Origin: Patiria miniata
Taxonomy: Eukaryota; Echinodermata; Asteroidea; Valvatida; Asterinidae
Length of the DNA: 64,000 bases
NCBI RefSeq assembly: GCF_015706575.1
Contig: NW_024037047.1
Span: 7,754,632-7,818,631, forward strand
Reading direction: 5' to 3'
Below are positions 13,301 to 25,300 of the stretch, piece by piece (within the stretch, counting starts at the first letter, position 1; each line of letters opens with the position of its first letter). The notes under the pieces were generated by a model. That model did not search any database. It saw only the letters and a program-made list of their open reading frames with translations, and was not told where the DNA came from. The position numbers were made by a program, and so were the translations under genes.

Positions 13301-16300
13301 AAGTCAGTGGCGCGATGATGTCAAAGGCCATTTGAGACAAACAATGCGCGTTGTCACAGGTTATGAATGCGCAGTTGGAACTCCGAAAAGGCTTATTAAG
13401 TTGCACTTCCCCTAACTGTTTTGGACATCTAGCCATAAAAGTTCTGGGACTACTGGGAGCCTGGGCTCGGGTTTGGTTTGTTTTGACAAACAAAAATACT
13501 GCCGGTAATAAAAATGCACTCAGCAAGTTCATCACCAAAAATGTGGCCTCCAGAAAGGTAAAGTCCCAGTGCATTCCTTTTTTTATTCAATTCAAGGAGG
13601 AAGGTGTTTTGGCAGAATTATTAGCTTCCATTCCCAAATTGTTTTGGTTCGCGTGTCAAGCTTTTTCCCTGCGAGACTCCTTCCAATTTGGAGGGAAAAG
13701 AGGTCACTGATTCCTTGGGGACGCTTTGCTGTCATCAACCGAGAAATTTCCCTCTACTCCTGAAAACTTTGAAATGGAACTCTGAAACGCAACTCTTCTC
13801 TTTTTTTTGTCAAACTCTAAAAAGCAATTTTGGTCTAGGCCTATACTTTACTGTCTCCATTTGTAGACTGCCGCCGCTGCTGTTCAGGCAAATTCAGCCA
13901 CTACTCCATCCAAATTTCCCGTTGAAAGCGGAACAATTTGCGCCGGATAATTGAATGTCTTACGACCCAAATATTTGCGGAGGACATCCGGCCAAAGTAA
14001 ATGTGTGTGATTTACGGTTCCGGAGCCGGCCAGCTGTCAGGAGAAAATCCCGAGGCCGAGTTACGCCACTGGCGATTTACTAAAATAGTAAATCTCGGCA
14101 GAATTACATCCAGAATTCATAATTGGGGTGTGCTGGGGGGGGGGGGGAATACGTTACCTACAGTGACAAGGGTGTTCCAATTTCAAATTGGGTTAAAGTA
14201 GGTCTTGCTGAAAAAAAGCATGTCATTGTTCATTGAAAATGGAATTTTTCTACGACCTCCTGCTTTGTAGTGCAGATGTCTTACCACTTGACCACCGAGC
14301 TTGCGGGATCGGTTGGCTGGTTTGAATCTGATGTACATGTAGCAGCGGGTACCGCAATCAAACTATTCATAAGATGGAATTCGCATCAAGGTGATGTAAT
14401 TTGTAAATCATTCATTCGGTGAAGGGCAAAACCTAATATTGATTACATCATCCCGACATAAATTCCATCTTAAGAATGTATATTGAAATTATGAATGCAA
14501 ATATCTCGGAAAAGTCTCAACAATTGCGACTGAGCAAAATATCTCACTTTTTTTACCAAATTACGCTACACGCTGGCCCCTGAATTAAAATCTTAAACAC
14601 TTATGTTGGAAAAAGATGCATATATTTCTTGTAAATTACACGAAAGAAGATCGTCCAAACAAATGCAAAAACAACACTGAAAAAATATGTTCAATATTTC
14701 TCTTTCCTCACCCCAACCTCGAAAACTTTTCTATTTCTTTAATTTTTCATGAGAAAGGGTTTGTTGTGCATGACCAGAGGGCCACGAATTCAAATTCAGC
14801 TCCTGGCTATATTCTATGTCCTTGGGCAAGCCACTTTACCCCCACTGTTCACTCTCCACTCAGGAGCATAAATGGGTACAACTATTAGCTGGGGTTACAG
14901 TAACTTCCGATGAACTTGCATTCAAAGGGAATAGAAATATTATCAGCTAACTGCCGGTCCTTCAATTAACAAAAAAAAAGAGATGAACACCTGCCTGCAT
15001 AGCCATATTGACTTAAATCTGGCTTTTACCTTTTAACTTGCAAGGGCCTGGACCAGGGCATTTCCCCCTTTTCTTTCAACCTTCCCAACACTAGCTGGGC
15101 AATTCCACACTAATAGGCCCAAAATTGTGACATTTGAGAAGACCTTTAATTTAAGTTTTGATGATAAAAGCACGATCTTGGTCTCTCAATTTTTTGCTGT
15201 AAACATTGCAAGCTTCGAACAAATATCCTGACCTGCAAAGGATATAACTGGTATTGTGTTTTAGAAAAATATAGTGGATATATATAGTATATAATATAGT
15301 ATATTGTTTTAAAAAGTGTTACATATGTAACGAAGGACAGACATTTTAGATAAATTCACAAAGTAAGCATAAAATTTCATGATACCCTAATGTTGACTTA
15401 TAAAAATAAATAAATATTAAATAAGAAGATGTACCCTGGAGGAATGCTATCAGTCAAAACCTAGAAAACTCAGAGTCAATGTGAAGAATTATTTGATATT
15501 ATATAATCAGGATTTATACGTACGAACCAAGGGCGGATCCAGGGGGGCCAAAGGGGGCCATGCCCCCCCCCCCCAAAAAAAACCATGTGACATCGCAATA
15601 AAGCCAGGCAATGAGTACACCACCATCTTTTCTCAAAAAAACATTGGTTAAAGTGGTCAGAAATTGCCTCAGATCGCACCACAGAGCATCTAGAATCCAA
15701 AAAATTTTCGGGGCCCGCCCACTTTTTTGGGGGACCAACATTTTTTTTGGCCCCCCCCCCCAAATTGTGTTCTGGATCCGCCCTTGGTACGAACAGACTG
15801 GACATTTGTCACAAAATGTCTGTCCTTATTCGTACGTAACCCAAATCACATCATAAATTTGAAGCCAGTGTGAAAACTGTTATATTTTGGTTTGATAACA
15901 ATGTAAAATGGCTTAACAATGTCACTGGAAGTGCAGTGTGTCTGTCCATGTTACATATACATGTACGTATCACACAGAAAAGATGCCTGTTATTTTCTCC
16001 CCCCAAAAGATAACATCTTTTTGTCTTGTCTTGTCCTAGTCACTTTCAACAATCACAAGGTATAGGGAAAAAACGAAGAAAATACTAGCTCATCTTCTAC
16101 CCTGTGTATGCAACATCCATAAACTTATGTTTATGTATTATTGGAATTGCCCAGCTCTGAACAATATTTGGTGAAGGGTTTTTGTGACTCAAGATCAGAG
16201 GGTATAAGGTGTTCAAACGTAGCTGCTGCAGGGGTACTACGTTGTGTCCTCGCGGGCAAGCTCTTTTACCCTACCTATCTCTTACAACCCAGGGGTGTTT

Positions 16301-19300
16301 AAAATGGGTGGCATTAGCTAGGGAGTCACTTGTGATTAACTGGCTGTTATCTTCAGGGTAATTCATCTTCAGTCATTGCATGCCAAAGAAAGAAGAGACA
16401 GACACCTGACAGATGACCCACGCTCACTTGATGCTAACTTTTTACCTTTCTTGTTAGTGCCTGGCCCATTAGTAAAACAAATCCTGCAGGAAGGTTTTCC
16501 TTGCGTTGGGAGTACTTAGCCCTGTCAAACGGTCTTTAAGCAAAGTGCATTAACCCCGCCGACGGATCATAGCAATTCCCCAAGTTGGCGTCTCTCAGTC
16601 GTCCAGTAAGCCATGTTGTAAACAAGCCCACGGCATTCGGACTCACTTTTAACACCTTCATAGGTTATAGAACGATCTACTCTTGCAACCCCCCTCCCGT
16701 CCTCTAGTGGCCCACGCATCAGACACGTAACACAGACACAACCGATGCCTTTTAATTAATCAGCCGTGAATCGGCAATCAATCTTTAAATGGCGCGTACG
16801 TACGTCCGTGGCCGCTCGAGCGAATTCGACGGCAGACAACGACATAAAGCAGCAGATGGCCAATCAGATGCTTTTCTGTGCAGTAATTCACCCGTCCACA
16901 GAGATATAGAAGTGAGCTGTGATTATTCTCAGATGCACACACACACACACACACACACAAGAAAGAGGGGGGCTAGGATTAAATTCATGCTCGGCAACTC
17001 ATAAAAATCACGTCGCTGCGGACCACACGAGGGAATTCGCGTCGTGTGATCAGTCACTTTACGGAGGTGTCACCGGCATTGAAGCTTCCCAGGACATCGT
17101 TCTGTCTTTCTTTCTGGAGAGACACATGATGCTGCCGGACTCCCTCGATAGAAATAGACAGTAACAGGTTTATTACTGTTTCCCAATTGATATGGAAGTG
17201 TGGGAGATGTGCAAACTGTCCTCAGAAGGGATTAGGTGGCACCTTTTTTTAGTGAATCTGGTTTGTTGGATGCAAGCAAGGGCATCAATTGCTTCTCAAA
17301 AGTGGGGGGACATACCTTGATCAGAACTACTGCAAGTGCGAACCCCTAATGGCGTGGGGTTCTGGGCCCTCTGTAGGGCCCTGAAAAATGTTGGATTCTA
17401 GATGCTCTGTGATGCAATCTGAGGCAATTTCTGACTACTTTAACCAATTTTTTGAGCAAAAGATCATCATTTAAACATCATTTTCAAGTTTGGAGTCATT
17501 GAATCAGCTCTTCTGAGCTATAGAATCATATGTAGGCTACAATTTTTATTCGAGGACGAAAAACGTGGGGGGGGGGGCAAATGATGTGATATCCCCCCCC
17601 CCCCACTACATTTGAAAGAAAATTATAGCCAAAATTTGGCTCATGAAACCTCATTTGTCTTGGGGAAAAAAGGTTTTTTTTTATCTTCCCTTTGTCCTCC
17701 TGAAATCTCAGCTTTCCGATTCCAAACATTTATTGAAATTTAGTTTGCCTAAGCTAAAAAACAAAAACCCTCATAGTTAGTAGCTAATCTGCAAAGGTTC
17801 AGACAAGGCCAACTTTCAGCAGTGGCATATGCAGCATTTTGCTGAGAGGGGCCCAAGCAGTCTCACTGTGCTGAAAGATAGCCAGGAGTTTTTTTTTTTT
17901 TATTTTCAGGCATGAGATTTTTCAGACTTTTGTCTGAAATCAGACTTATGGAGTCTGAGAGAAAGACATTATCAATATAGAAAGAGATACACCTGTAAGA
18001 CCTATCATCCAATGGTCAGATTTTTTATTAAATTGACAATCTCATCCCTGTTTTTTTTTCTGTTAGCCGGTCGTTGCAAAGTCAAAAGGTGTGGATGGGG
18101 GGGGGGGGGAAACGCCATGTGAATATTGAAGGTGTGCTGCACAAAGCAGACAATATTGGTCATTATATAACCGACATACATATCCTTGTCATTTGATTGG
18201 TGGAACCCACATCACGTGACATTCGTTATTACTCCCATTCACACCGGGTCTCAAAAAGTACTATCCACCCATATGGGGAAGGGGAAATACTTTTGAACAG
18301 TTAGGATCATTCTTGTTCCAATACGCGGTATTTGTGCGCAAAGGCATGCTGGTGTGCGCGTTCAGCGTTGCACATAGCGCATATTGTTCCAAAGAGCCAG
18401 CGCTACAGAGTGGGGTTCAAACATTTTTGTGAAGGGGTGGTTTGGAAGAGAGAAATACATTTCCCATCAATTTTGTAGTGAAATAAAAGTTCAATTATAT
18501 CAAATGACAAGGATCTATGTCAGTTATATAAAACAAATATTGAGTGGCTTTAAATTGCTTCGCCTCGTGAAATGGAAGAGTCCAGATTTTACCTTGCGAT
18601 AATATTCCTCCCATTTCACTCTAAGCCACTCAATATTTGTATACCATTGGACAATAGGTGGTGCTCTTCATCGCCGCAAGTCAACAAAGCTGTGAATTAA
18701 ATATCCATTTTAAATCTTTTTGGGTTGACTCTTCCGAGACAGGGGGGAGGGAGAGGGCACACCCTGCCAAACCCCACCCCCACCCCCCTCACGCCACTGG
18801 ATATTAGTACATTTTCACCATTGGCAATTCACCATTGGCATTCACTATTGACCTATTCACTTTTGGCAAGTGAATGAGCATTTAAGAACACCTTGGCATC
18901 GGTAAACACTGCATGCCACCCATCCAAATTGTGGTTTATCTGAATTCTGAATGTCTTTATTTGTTAATTACACTTGACAGAAATCTCAAACTCAATCGGT
19001 TTCAACAAGTCCCAAGAAAAGCCTTCCGCAACGACGACTTGGCCAACCTGAGAAAATTGTAAGTATGCCTTGTAACGTTTGTTTGTGCAAAAGGGTGTTT
19101 TTATATAGAGTGGTGTGATTTAATGATAAGAGTCATCTCAGAGAACACTTAACAATATGCCGTAGAAGTGTGACGTCACGCGGGGTCATCTCCCTTAGTG
19201 ATCAGTCTAAACAATGCCTGGTCTGCCATTTTTACCAATTAGGATTTGCACGGGTGATTTGGGTAAAGTTGAAATTTCTGGGAAATTGAGAATAAAATAA

Positions 19301-22300
19301 GACTATAATAGCTAGGGACAGTACTTTGTTGGTGACTGTAACCATTGTTCAGAAAGTGAAGAATGTCATTATTTTCTTTTCCGATGGATGAAAAATTGAT
19401 GAAAAAGCGGGCACCGTGCCTGTCGCTATACGTAAGGGTGTGTGTTTAGACATATTACCCGGGCAATGCGTGACCTCAGTGGCATATGACGTAACCACTA
19501 TTGTTGACTGCTGTGATATTGGATAAGACATTCTTCATGGGAAGCGCTAACTGGGTGCAAGTGGGGTTGGTTCATGAATAATATAACAATGCGACATACA
19601 ATTATAGGGCTCATTCAATGACGGCCATCTCTGTAGGAGAAGTGCAACTGCGTATTTTACGCAATCAAGCACACCTTGCACAGTGTTGAAAATGTTCCAA
19701 ACACGCGTGCTTGAAATGTGTTCGAAATACAACGCAGCTGATGCGCGTTATGCAAGTTGACGCTCAAAATCCCGATGCACGTGGATGGTCTGTAGGAAAT
19801 GACATCATTTGAACGAGACCTATTAGACTATTGTATTTCACGTCATTAATATTCATGAACCAACCAACTTGCGCCCAGATTTGCACTTCCCAACACCCTC
19901 GGGCTCATAGCTGTGCGCCCTGAGAGTGTAGGGAGGATTTTGACGACGGGAGACCAAGTAGTCCCTCCGTGCTGGAAGATATTTTCTTCTCCGGTCCGTC
20001 ACAAATTAAAAAACTGGGGGAACATCTGACTGTTGGAGGTGCTGTTCAAACCAGATGATATTGGACACCATCGAACAAAAGGTGGCGCTCTTCGTAGCGG
20101 CAAGAAGGCAAAACTGAGAAACACCTTTTTTTGCAGGCAACGGGGCATGGCACCATTCTCCCTTCTTAATGCACAACTGGGTGGGAATGCGGAAGCTATG
20201 CCCTATATTAAGTCATTTTGTTTAAGAAAGAAGCACCATCATGAATTGTGCAACCTATAGTGTCAAAGTGGCATTAGTCTCCTGTGCATGTACAGTACCC
20301 AGTTGATGTCTTTGTGGCAGCAATTTAATGAGGGAATATTTCCTGGCTATACATTTTTGTCCAGAGTTGTCTAGGTGTCCAGAAAATTGTATCCTTGCAC
20401 CCCGTAACTCAAACTTGTCTTTTTTTAACCACTTCACGCTGGGATTATTTTTGCCGAAAATTTCATTTTTTGCAAAAGGCAAACTTTCCCAGCCAACTTC
20501 TGATATACAGCCAAACGCCACAGATACTGATTCGCAAGAGTCATTTCAACAGTATTTGTAGGATATATCTTGCTGAAACCTCATATATTTCAGTACTCCG
20601 GGGTGTGCACTGTAGCGTAAATTGTATAATAGGCCGTGCACAATGGCCAACTCCGAGTCAAGATCAACACACGGTCTGCCTCCACAGATTTCACGGACTT
20701 TGTGTGTGTACAAAAGACATGAGAGATTAGCGTAATTAGACGTCAATCGGAGGCAAGTTGAGGCAATCTTGATGTCTTAACCCATCAGCCGTGCCTGTGT
20801 ATAAAAACAGCCAGTGCATGTTAATTATCATGTCCTCCAATGCAAACTGGTTTATAAAACACAGAGACAAACGAGGACAAACGAGAAACGAGGTACACTA
20901 TAACAATTTGTATATGTACCAATGTAGTCAGGGATCACACCAAAGGCACAATGCTAGCAACATCAGCAATGCTGCAAACATGGGAAATAGCAAATGGGTT
21001 TATGGCACCCGTTGAACATAGACATTGACAAAATGCAGAACCATGCCACATAGGGCTGGATAGCTCAGTTGGTAGAGCACCGGATCGGCAATCCATAGCA
21101 CGCAGGTTCAAGCTCCGCTCCAGTCAAATCTCTTTTCAACTTTTAAAAATTAAACTTGTCTTGAGATCTCTTGTCTAAGAATTATTTGTATCCCAAATCT
21201 GTGTTGGTTTTTTCCCCCACCATCAGACACCTGGACAGCAACTGGATCCGTGACGTCCCCGCCGACGCCTTCATGAATCTCACCGCCCTGCACCACCTGA
21301 ATCTCGACCATAACCAGCTGAGCGAAGTGCCGACGGCTGCGCTGCATCACCTCAGCAACCTCCGAATCCTACACTTGGAGTACAACAGCATCCCCGTTGT
21401 ACCCGACCACGCATTTGCCGAGAATAGCCATCTGATGGAACTGTGAGTCTTTTTGTGGCATGAAATTTTGTAAATTTTGCGGTGTTTTTTTTGTTTTGGT
21501 TTGTTTTTTTAAGTCAGTGTAGGTTTTCCAAATCTCGGCTTCTCCTTTCATAATTTTAAGGGCCCAGACTTGGAGGACTCGGCTCAGCATAAATGTGGTT
21601 TTTTTTTTTTACTTTGGGGAACATCACTACATGGGTGGCGGGACAGAGGTGGCAGTTGCCACCCTAAAATAAACTAGTGGAGCGTATTGGGGTGGCAGTG
21701 CCAGCCCAGTAAGTTTCAAGCAGTAACATTTCATAATGCAAAGATTTCAACATATAATAATTTGGGAGGCTAATCATCCTTACTGGCAGCTGGTATGCTG
21801 CACGTAAAGGCGCCTATGGCTGCCGGCCACATCGACCCATATATGACCACGGAGCACAGCCTGAGATCAAAAGTGTTTGACTGTGATTGGGTGTTAGGAA
21901 TAAAAATGCACGAAGTTCAACACAATGTATTTGCATTTTTTTTTTTCATATTTAATAAAAACGCTAATTACCGCAAATACTGTGCTGTCATTGGCTTCTA
22001 TCCAATTAGCTCCATGACCATGTGACGTTATTTGTGACTGGACCTTACGCGTGATGGCATTGTATTCTAGCAAACTCGTATGCAGTGTGTAAGGCAATTT
22101 TGTCCTAAATTGTGTTCTGGAACCGCTCTTGTGAAATTAAAGTGTATTATATTTTGAGGGAAAACAAAAAACAAAACAAAGTTTATTCAAAGGGCCTTTC
22201 CGTCCCTAAATAGCTGAGCAAAGCTCTCAGAGTGCATCTCAAAAACAAAGTTTTCCGGGGCCCTTAAGCGGGCCGCGCCCTGGCCCCACGTCGTTAGACA

Positions 22301-25300
22301 CTCTGCTTGCTTAACCCGCTCTGCTTAAAAGGTAACTATTCATTCGTCACCCCAATAAAAATCTGCTTCCGCCTCCCTTGCACTATGATATCATATATTA
22401 TCTTCAAGCAAACTTGAATCCTCGATCCTGATTGGTCGATCCATGGCAACAAGCCGTGCTACATATAACCATACCGCACGGCCACGGTTCATACCGCACT
22501 CCGCGTAAATTGACCCCATGTAAATTGGCCAAAGCGCACAGCCAGATGACCTTGGACACATAGAGATAAGAGCTCCCGGGCTCTGTGTATATACAGTAGC
22601 GCTGCTTAGCACGTGTACAATAGACAGACCCTACGCGCTGAGCCATTGAGCAACGGCAAATTTTATTGGAGTTTAGATGTACAATTCTTTAGTAAATGAA
22701 TACACGCGAGCCTAAACCTTAACCAATCACAATAAGGGTTATATTGTTGGAAAGCTGACGAGACGAAGAAAAATGACTCAAGAGATCTAAGCTCCCAGGT
22801 GGCGCTATTTAACGTTATGATGATTGGACCAGTTCTTGGCTGAACGCGTGGTTTACACACAAAACAGGGAGATTTTTGACTGAAAATGCAATGTTTAACA
22901 TCAATTCGCGAGTGAAACTCAGTGTTTTATTCAGGTTTTCTTTCATTTTCTGAAAGAGTATATTGTTAGGGTCACACTGTAGTGAGATCTAAGGTATACC
23001 CTGTCGAATAATGAAGTGGTGGCGACAGATGTGAAAAAAAGGCCCGTTTTTAATGATTTTTTCGCCGCGTTCTCTCCTAGAGGTTGCACATAAAAACCGG
23101 CCCAGTGGGTTAGTTCCCCAAAGGAATTCATATGTTGCGCTATCTAAGCCTACATGACGCGATTAGTGCTGCACAATTCACTGTGAATTCAAAAGTTGTG
23201 CGTAGGTTACACAGCATGCGTGTTCCAACTTTACTGTGCGTCAAGTTTGCTTGAAGATAAATTTGTTATCGCGCTCGCGCGTGTGGAACACGGAAAATGT
23301 AGTGCGTTTGTGTCCCACATACCACTCGGCCTTCGGCCTCGTGGTATGTGGGACACAGACGCACTACATTATTCCGTGTTCCACACGCGCTCGCAAGATA
23401 ACTAATAATATACAGGTAATTAATGTTTTCATATGAGTGCAGTGGAAGGAATATTTTCATGAGGTGAGTGTTGAGTTGAATGAAAGTTGAATGGAACTCA
23501 CCTGTATCAGGCGAATCACAAATCAATCATAAGTCAATCACCAACCTTGCAGAGGAATTAACAATGAAAAGAATTCCCTCACTGTTCACAGTACAGCTTG
23601 TCACATTCGACGTCTGACATTGTGATTGACTTGCAACGATGTGTGACAACTTGTATGATCACATTATCAAAACCCACTCCGTGCGCATATGCGGCAAATC
23701 TACTGACCGCTTAAAGAAGTTGTGGAATGCTCGAAGACATTTCCGTCATTTTTCGGGTATATGTAGCCTAAGATGTGATGAAATAAAAACGACTATTGTG
23801 TCTGTCATGAAATGAGTACAAAAGGTACTTTTGAGAGCTGTTTTTTTCAGGTCCTGTTTCGACCCGAACGTGCAATTTGTGTAAAAGTCGTCGTTGGGGG
23901 CAGCAAACAAAACATAGTAAATCTTGACGTAATAAACAGGACTCGTTCATACTACGCTGCATCGGGAGTCCTGTTTATTACGTCACGATTTACTATGTTT
24001 TGTTTGCTGCCCCCAACGACGACTTTTACACAAATTGCACGTTCGGGTCGAAACAGGACCTGAAAAACAGCTCTCAAAAGTACCTTTTGTACTCATTTCA
24101 CGACAGACACAATAGTCGTTTTTATTTCATCACACCTTAGGCTACATATACCCGAAAAATGACAGAAATGTCTTCGAGCATTCCACAACCTCTTTAATAT
24201 TCACTTACAAATGTCGGCATGTGAACTCCGATTTCCATAGGATTCTGCGCCACAACAAGATCACACATCTCTCTGCGCATGCCTTCGCCGGTCTCCCCAA
24301 CCTCTGGGTCCTGGAGTTCTTGGGCAACAGTATCACCAGCATTGCCCACACCGCCTTCAGAAACCTCCCTGCTCTTCAGAACCTGTAAGTCAGTCCTTGC
24401 AGCCATTCATGTCTAGGTTTTAATCCTTTGACGCCGGGTGACGTCTATAGCCATGGGCGTCGGACGGGGGGAATGGGGGGGAGTTCCCCCCACTTTGTAA
24501 AGTGGGGCATATCATATCATTTGTCCCCTCCACTTTTTTCGTCCCCCTCCAAAAAATCGTAGGCTACATATGATTCTATAGCTCAGAATAGCTGATTCAA
24601 TTACTCCAAACTGAAAAATGATGTTTAAATTACGATTTTTTGCTTAAAAAAAAGCGTTAAAGTGGTCAGGGGGGCATTTAGAATCCAACGCCGTAAGGGC
24701 TTTCGCTTCGCACTCACATTAGTTCAGATCAACGAATGTCCCCCTCCCTCCCCCCACTTTTGAAAAGTGATTGACGACCTTGTCTGTAGCTGCAGCTCAA
24801 TGAAAGCCGATAAGACTGCTATAGCTGCATTAAACGGCGTAGCAGGGGGGGGGGCATAAAATGTTCGCGCCCCCTCCTCCCCCCCCCCCCCAGGCACCCC
24901 CCACATAGCCGCATTCATTCATAGACAATGACCAAATGCCTGCACGTACACATTCCACTCAAAAGTGCAGCTGCTGTGGCTGAACAATACCAGCATTCAG
25001 GGGTTAAAGTTAAGACAAAAAATATGTATTTTGCAGAGTCAAGGAATAACAATACAATAAATCTGAAGCAGACCATTAATAAACAACTACAGCTGCTCGA
25101 AATTGCAGCTCAAGTAGAATTTTTTTTTTTTTGCTAGAAAACTATGAAAATGCATTTTCATTTTTCACGGCACAAAGCAAGTTTTCCATTGAAAGCCCAT
25201 CCCTTTTGAATTCGTCAGTTTGTGGTGTCGATGACGAATTGTTCATTAATACTCGCACCCTCTTGTGATATGATCCCAGTTTGTCACTCAGAAAATAATA

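Noticed and set aside
13351-13710. 119-residue plus-strand frame
   Set aside because: Its first part lies in the arm of a foldback element and the rest shows no domain or splice-bounded structure.
21053-21125. Functional tRNA gene
   Set aside because: A and B boxes are good, but the T-stem mismatch, imperfect acceptor stem and missing T33 argue for a pseudogene or SINE head.
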